This document shows positions 34,175 through 38,142 of a stretch of 38,142 nucleotides of DNA, one piece after another. Positions within the stretch are counted from its first letter, which is position 1; each line of letters starts with the position of its first letter. The notes beneath the pieces are model-generated. The model was given only the letters and a program-made list of their open reading frames with translations. It made no database searches and had not been told where the DNA came from. This stretch comes from Betaproteobacteria bacterium RIFCSPLOWO2_02_FULL_67_26 (GTDB lineage Bacteria; Pseudomonadota; Gammaproteobacteria; Burkholderiales; SG8-41), in the NCBI GenBank assembly GCA_001771935.1, contig MERD01000039.1:95764-133905 (forward strand). Direction: 5' to 3'. Made by a program: the position numbers and the translations under genes.

Positions 34175-34918
34175 ATGACGCTGCTGCTACGCTTGATTCG
34201 AAAACTCGTCGGCTGGGCGGATTTCATCCTGCTCACGATACTGGTGTACCTCCTTGCCTGGCTGCCGTGGCCCGGCACGCATCCGGTGGCCCGCTTGTTT
34301 CACGTCTGGTGCCGGGCTTTCGTGCGCGCGCTCGACGTGGACCTGCGGCTGCATCAGAAGAACCGCAAGCGCCTGCCCGAGAGATTCATCCTGATCGCCA
34401 ATCACCCTTCGGCATTCGAGGACATCGGGATCCCGGCGCTGTTCAACGTCGTGTCGCTGGCCAAGCTGCAGGTGCAGGACTGGCATATCGCGGGCCGGAT
34501 CGCCAAGGCGGCCGGCACGCTGTTCGTGGACCGTGACGACCCTGACTCACGGGACAATGCCATCGATGCCATGGTCAACGCCGTCAACGCGGGGCAGAAC
34601 ATCGCGCTCTACCCGGAAGGCGGCTGCAAGGGGCGCCGGCTGTTCAAGGAATTCAAGTCCGGCGCCTTCGAGGTATCCATCCGCACCGGCGTCCCGATTC
34701 TGCCGCTATTTCTGCATTACGAAGCGCAGGATGATTTTGAGTGGCAGCCCCCGTACACGCTGCCGGACAAGATCCGGCACATCATGACCGCGACCAACAA
34801 CCGCGCCAATTACTACGTGTACGACCCGCTGGACCCCAGGGATTACGCCGACAAGTACGCCATGAAGGCCGCGGCGTACGCGCTGTTCGTCCGGTGGACC
34901 GCCCAATACCTGGAATAA
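34175..34918 (+). CDS. 1-acylglycerol-3-phosphate acyltransferase-like protein (PlsC family)
   Basis: Membrane-bound acyltransferase of phospholipid synthesis or remodelling. The 247 residues have hydrophobic N-terminal segments (about 12-32), the acceptor motif IANHPSAFEDIG and the second motif LYPEGGCKGRRLFKEF (145-160), then GVPILPLFLHYE. The first motif differs from the normal HX4D: Glu82 is in the Asp position and Asp83 follows it. EGG replaces the usual EGT. A lysophospholipid or ornithine-lipid acyltransferase is an alternative to true PlsC. The ATG at 34175 follows GGGGGA. Confidence 0.82.
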   Translation: MTLLLRLIRKLVGWADFILLTILVYLLAWLPWPGTHPVARLFHVWCRAFVRALDVDLRLHQKNRKRLPERFILIANHPSAFEDIGIPALFNVVSLAKLQVQDWHIAGRIAKAAGTLFVDRDDPDSRDNAIDAMVNAVNAGQNIALYPEGGCKGRRLFKEFKSGAFEVSIRTGVPILPLFLHYEAQDDFEWQPPYTLPDKIRHIMTATNNRANYYVYDPLDPRDYADKYAMKAAAYALFVRWTAQYLE

Positions 34919-34951
34919 GCCTGGCCGCGAGCCTGCAGCCGCGGCGCCGGC

Positions 34952-36379
34952 TCAGCGCTTGCCGGAAACCGAGACCGCCTTGCGGATGAATGCCTTGCGT
35001 TCCGCCGGGTCCTTGATCTCGTCGGCAATCAGCAGGTAGAGCTCGGCCTCGTCGCGGGCCCTCGCCGCCGAGCGCTTCACCACGACCTTCGCGATGGCGC
35101 CGATGTACTGCGCGAGCGCGACTTCGGCCTTCTGCAAGGTATCCGCGGTGAATTTCTGCGACACCGTGAGGTCGGGCGCCCTACGGGTCGGGTCCCCCAC
35201 CGGCTTGCTCGAGGTTTCGCCGGTGACGAATTTCCTGATGAACGCCGCGCGCGCTTTTTCGTCGGGGATTTCCCCCGCAACGGCCTCAGCCAGCGCGGAA
35301 ATCGACAGCGCTTTCTTGGCCGCATTCCGCACCACTACCGCGGCGATCGGCCCGAGGTGGCGCGCGATCTCGCCCTCCACGAGCTTCACCTGCTCGCGAT
35401 CGAGCACGACCCCCGTCAGCCCGCTCATGCCGCCGGCTTCCGCGGGCCGGGCGAGCACCGTCGCCGCATCCGCCGCCGATACCGGAACGGTGCGGTCCAA
35501 GGTGGCAGCCGCGCCGCCCGCGAGCCTGCGCTTGAATTCCGCGATGCTTTGCGGCCGCTCGTCCTCGTTGGGCTTCAATGCCCAATCCACAACCTCCAGA
35601 AAGTCGCGGGTGTAAACCTTCGCGTCGCCCGCCTTCACCGCGGGCGGCAGCACGTCCTGGCGGACCCGCGCCGCGGCCTCTACAGGCTTATTGCCGGTCA
35701 GCATCCAGTACATGACGCCACCGAAAGCATAGATGTCGCTCCACGGACCTTGCTTTCCATGCGCGTGATACTGCTCCAACGGCGCGTAGCCGGGCGACAC
35801 GACGGCGGTCAGCTCCTGGTTCCCGCCCGTGAGATGGCGCGCCGACCCGAAATCGATCAGCACCGGAGAGCCGTCGTCGCGCATGAAGATGTTGGCGGGC
35901 TTGATGTCGCGGTGGAGGTAGCCGGCCTTGTGGATGACCTCGAGCCCATCGAGCAGCGGCGCGACCATCGAGACCAGCGTGCCCTGCGGCAACGGCCGGC
36001 GCGTCGCGATCCATTCCGACAGCGGCTTGCCCTCGACGAACTCCATCACCATGTAGCCGGTCTGGTTCGCCTCGAAGAAGCGCATCACCCGCACGATGTT
36101 GGGATGGCGGAACGAGGCGAGCGTCTTCGCCTCGTCCATGAAGCGCCGTAGCCCCCACTGGAACGATTCGGTCGTGTCCTCCGACCGGGGCTGCACCGTG
36201 CTGTCCTCGCCGCGCGATGCGAAGTCGCCTGGAAGGTATTCCTTGACCGCGACCTTGAGGTTGAGGTTGCCGTCGGTCGCGAGATAGGTCAGGCCGAAAC
36301 CGCCGGCGCCGAGCACCGCGTCGATCCGGTACTCGTGCAGCGTGTAGCCCGACGGCAGCGCGTTCGCGGCTTCAGGCAT
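34952..36379 (-). CDS. Ser/Thr protein kinase with two C-terminal repeat modules
   Basis: Cytosolic Hanks-type kinase, 475 residues. The kinase domain (about 15-288) has the glycine loop GAGGFG (24-29), the ATP lysine K46 in VAVKEYLP, the catalytic loop HRDIKPANIF with D158, IDFGSAR with D176, and SPGYAPLEQY in the activation segment. After a Ser/Ala linker with several Thr residues (about 290-318) come two tandem 58-residue modules (about 328-385 and 411-468). Each reads roughly L..aE..lA..iGpIA.vVVk.aa....s...L...iA.eI.d...R.aFIrk. Such modules also occur at the ends of other bacterial kinases and regulators, but I cannot name the domain. No membrane segment is present. Followed upstream by the heme sensor; 27 bases separate them. 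Confidence 0.9.
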   Translation of the reverse strand: MPEAANALPSGYTLHEYRIDAVLGAGGFGLTYLATDGNLNLKVAVKEYLPGDFASRGEDSTVQPRSEDTTESFQWGLRRFMDEAKTLASFRHPNIVRVMRFFEANQTGYMVMEFVEGKPLSEWIATRRPLPQGTLVSMVAPLLDGLEVIHKAGYLHRDIKPANIFMRDDGSPVLIDFGSARHLTGGNQELTAVVSPGYAPLEQYHAHGKQGPWSDIYAFGGVMYWMLTGNKPVEAAARVRQDVLPPAVKAGDAKVYTRDFLEVVDWALKPNEDERPQSIAEFKRRLAGGAAATLDRTVPVSAADAATVLARPAEAGGMSGLTGVVLDREQVKLVEGEIARHLGPIAAVVVRNAAKKALSISALAEAVAGEIPDEKARAAFIRKFVTGETSSKPVGDPTRRAPDLTVSQKFTADTLQKAEVALAQYIGAIAKVVVKRSAARARDEAELYLLIADEIKDPAERKAFIRKAVSVSGKR

Positions 36380-36381
36380 GA

Positions 36382-36416
36382 CCCGTCACTCGTCGCGCGT
36401 CGCCCGTCACTTCTCG
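36382..36416. repeat. Degenerate heptamer array between kinase and heme-sensor genes
   Basis: Plus-strand 7-mers cccgtca, ctcgtcg, cgcgtcg, cccgtca, cttctcg run from three bases before the kinase ATG through the sensor stop codon into its last codons. The first and fourth are identical; the stop TGA of the sensor is part of a unit (tgacggg on the coding strand). Confidence 0.65.
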
Positions 36417-37276
36417 ATGAGCTCGATCGCCTTCTCCAGGCTGCGGCGCATGCGGTTGAACGATTTCGCGAGCAGCGCCATTTCGTCGCCGCCCTTCTCG
36501 CTGAACTCGGGAATCTCCATGTTGCCGGTGCTGATCTCGTCGGCGGCCTTCGACATGCGGGTGACCGGCCGCACGATCAGCGCGCTCATCATGACGTTGA
36601 GGATGATGAACAGCACCACGAATACCGCGCTGAGCGACGCCATGAAGGTGTAGAACGCGCGGTTCGCGTTCGCGATCGGCAGCGACATCGGCACCGACAC
36701 GATCTGCGCGCCGATGACCTCGTTGTGCTTCCAGCCGAACCCGTTGTTGGGGCCGTAGATTTTCACCATCGCGGGCGGCGCCTCGGCGGCCGTGGTGTGG
36801 CAGGCGAGGCAGGCCTTGTCCTTGATCTGGAACGGGCGCGCCAGGTACAGCGAGCGGCCGGTCGGCGTATCGCGCACCCCGCTGATCTCGCCGCGGTCGG
36901 GGCTGGTGCGGAACGCATTGACGAGGTCCGTTTCCCACTCCACCGCCTTGTTGCGCGGGTTGGTCGGGTTCAGCGCCGCCTCCTTGTAGAAGTAATCCGG
37001 GTATTTTGCGCGCAGCGAATTCATGATCTCGGTCGCCGAGTACGCCGGCACGCCCTGCGGGTGGAACGTTTCGGGACCGTACGGCAGCAGCGGGCGGATC
37101 TGCTTGACCGTGTAGCCGCGCATCGAGAGCGCCGCTTCCATCATCACTCCGGCATTGCGCAGCACCTCGTCGCGCGCATTCCTGTGCAACAGGTCGTAGG
37201 AAACGTAGCCGGTGACGGCGAGCCCGAGCGTGAACACCACCAGCAAGACCAGGTTGAACTTGAGCCGCAGTCCCAT
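36407..37276 (-). CDS. Membrane heme sensor: DUF3365 (Tll0287-like) domain plus HAMP, no output domain
   Basis: A 289-residue inner-membrane protein. TM1 is about 8-28, then a periplasmic DUF3365/PAS-like domain (about 35-205) holding the c-type heme motif CLACH (C156, C159, H160), TM2 about 211-235, and a cytoplasmic HAMP-type helix pair (about 232-285), ending EKAIELIEK. No histidine kinase, cyclase or methyl-accepting domain follows, so it must signal through a partner. The Ser/Thr kinase starts 27 bases away in the same direction and is the obvious candidate (inference). The start follows AAGGAG; a possible -10 TATACT lies at 37323-37328. Redox or ligand sensing by the heme is inferred from the family. 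Confidence 0.88.
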   Translation of the reverse strand: MGLRLKFNLVLLVVFTLGLAVTGYVSYDLLHRNARDEVLRNAGVMMEAALSMRGYTVKQIRPLLPYGPETFHPQGVPAYSATEIMNSLRAKYPDYFYKEAALNPTNPRNKAVEWETDLVNAFRTSPDRGEISGVRDTPTGRSLYLARPFQIKDKACLACHTTAAEAPPAMVKIYGPNNGFGWKHNEVIGAQIVSVPMSLPIANANRAFYTFMASLSAVFVVLFIILNVMMSALIVRPVTRMSKAADEISTGNMEIPEFSEKGGDEMALLAKSFNRMRRSLEKAIELIEK

Positions 37277-37473
37277 TTTTTCACTCCTTGCGAAGAATCG
37301 AACGTGCGCCGGCAGGGGCTTCAGTATAATCGTGCCGAGTCCTGAAAGCCATTGACAATCAGCCCGCTATCCACGCGCCTGGAATGACGCAGGAAAGCCG
37401 CCGGACGCATCGCCCTATACGCAGCCATGCTGACCCTGGATGCAATCGTGCGGCCGCCTTTCGCCGGGGCCCG

Positions 37474-37499
37474 GCTTCCAGTCTATTTTTTCTGGAAGC
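37474..37499. repeat. Perfect 8-bp stem across the EF-hand gene stop codon
   Basis: gcttccag (37474-37481) and ctggaagc (37492-37499) flank a ten-base loop tctatttttt that contains the stop codon of the minus-strand gene (rc of 37483-37485). The T-run lies inside the loop, not after the stem, so it is not a standard terminator. The arms code for the last residues RRFQKK on one side only. Confidence 0.5.
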
Positions 37500-38142
37500 G
37501 CCTGAGCATCCCCTGCCGGAATTGCATGAGTTCGTGCGGAGCTACGCGCCCGTCGCCATCGGCATCGACGCGGTGGAACTCCTTGGCGACGAACGGCATG
37601 CGGCTCTGCGCCTCCTCCCGGGTCAGGTAACCGTCCCCGTTCCCGTCCGCGGCGCGGAAATCGGCCTCGGTCTTGCGCCTGAGGTCATCGAAACCCTCGC
37701 CGCCGGGCCGCTCGTCGCGCTCGCGCGGCGGGCGTTCCCGAAAGGCGTCGGCCGGCGGCCCGGGCCCGAAAGCGGCCTTGTCCCGCGCGCGTTCCGCTTC
37801 CAGCCGCCTGAGCGCCGCCTCGACTTCCGCGGCGCGCTTTTCCGTTTCGCGCAGCCGGGCGTCGCGCTCGTCGGCAAGCCTTTGCTGCTCCGCGTCGCGC
37901 ACACCCGAATCGCGCTCCCGCGCCTCCTGTTGCTCCAGCCGGAGTCGTTCCGCCGCGCGCCGCCCCTCCTGCAGGCGCTCGGCTTCCTGCTGCTGCAGCG
38001 CCGTTTGCTCCGCGGCGCGCTGCTGGGCGGCGACCCGCTCGGCCTGCCGCTGCTTGTACCAGGCGTTTCCAGCCAGCAGGGCGATGAACAGGACGAGCCC
38101 GATCCCGACCCAGCGCCAGCCCGATCCGCCCGGCTCGACCGG
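37483..38142 (-). CDS. Membrane-anchored coiled-coil protein with two EF-hands (start beyond window)
   Basis: The frame is open to the right edge, with 219 residues visible and the N-terminus missing. Visible parts are a hydrophobic membrane segment (about 9-27, GWRWVGIGLVLFIALLAG), a long Gln/Glu/Arg/Ala-rich coiled coil (about 30-125), a Pro/Arg-rich stretch and two EF-hand loops, DGNGDGYLTREE (about 166-177) and DADGDGRVAPHE (about 193-204), both with acidic residues at positions 1, 3 (or N), 5 and 12. It is therefore likely a calcium-binding protein. Which side of the membrane the EF-hands face cannot be told. A partner role with the sensor/kinase pair is only positional. Confidence 0.85.
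   Translation of the reverse strand, partial: PVEPGGSGWRWVGIGLVLFIALLAGNAWYKQRQAERVAAQQRAAEQTALQQQEAERLQEGRRAAERLRLEQQEARERDSGVRDAEQQRLADERDARLRETEKRAAEVEAALRRLEAERARDKAAFGPGPPADAFRERPPRERDERPGGEGFDDLRRKTEADFRAADGNGDGYLTREEAQSRMPFVAKEFHRVDADGDGRVAPHELMQFRQGMLRRFQKK

Noticed and set aside
37474-37499. Intrinsic terminator for the EF-hand gene
   Set aside because: The stem is good but the T-run is in the loop and the stop codon is inside the hairpin; it is reported as an inverted repeat instead.

Overview
The window is high-GC DNA from a betaproteobacterium, probably an uncultured or poorly studied member. Three things point there. The minus-strand order gyrA-serC-serA-pheA-hisC-tyrA-aroA-cmk-rpsA-ihfB-lapA-lapB-pyrF-hldA-hldD-cysM is a typical betaproteobacterial block. 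The tmRNA encodes the tag ANDERYALAA. The mtaD-ubiG-gph trio is divergent from gyrA. I could not identify the species. No prophage, insertion sequence, CRISPR array, rRNA or complete tRNA gene was seen.

Layout. 1-17011 (all minus): one long, tightly packed core block covering DNA topology (gyrA), serine synthesis (serC, serA), aromatic amino acids and histidine (pheA, tyrA, aroA, hisC), CMP kinase, ribosomal protein S1, IHF-beta, the LPS-assembly regulators LapA/LapB, pyrF, two steps of ADP-heptose synthesis, and the start of cysM, which runs off the left edge. 17012-17562 is a 550-base divergent intergenic region. 17563-21128 (plus): an OmpA-domain envelope protein with its own terminator, then mtaD, ubiG and gph. 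21119-23267 (minus): a large lipoprotein of unknown function and a periplasmic SRPBCC protein. 23453-23844: ssrA (tmRNA). 23895-27612 (minus): a cold-shock protein, a DUF2726 protein, an FMN-dependent 2-hydroxy-acid dehydrogenase, a small LETM1-like membrane protein and a YqjD/YqjE/YqjK-type trio. 27741-32388 (minus): a three-subunit cytoplasm-facing molybdoenzyme best read as the sulfite dehydrogenase SoeABC. 32504-34918: a LOG-family nucleotidase, divergent from an alpha/beta hydrolase and a PlsC-like acyltransferase. 34952-38142 (minus): a Ser/Thr kinase with a duplicated C-terminal module, a c-heme HAMP sensor without an output domain, and an EF-hand membrane protein cut by the right edge.

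The most unusual signal is a family of 7-bp tandem repeats, perfect or degenerate, at seven or more places (about 1434, 2409, 7666, 10834, 19714-19784, 28706, 36382), nearly all at gene junctions. The unit sequence differs from site to site but the 7-bp period is kept. Two sites matter functionally. At 2409-2440 four perfect copies sit inside the first codons of the heptose kinase gene, where gain or loss of one unit would shift the frame. At 10834-10875 six perfect copies replace the ribosome-binding region of hisC. The second most interesting region is the signalling cluster at the right end (kinase, heme sensor and possibly the calcium-binding protein).
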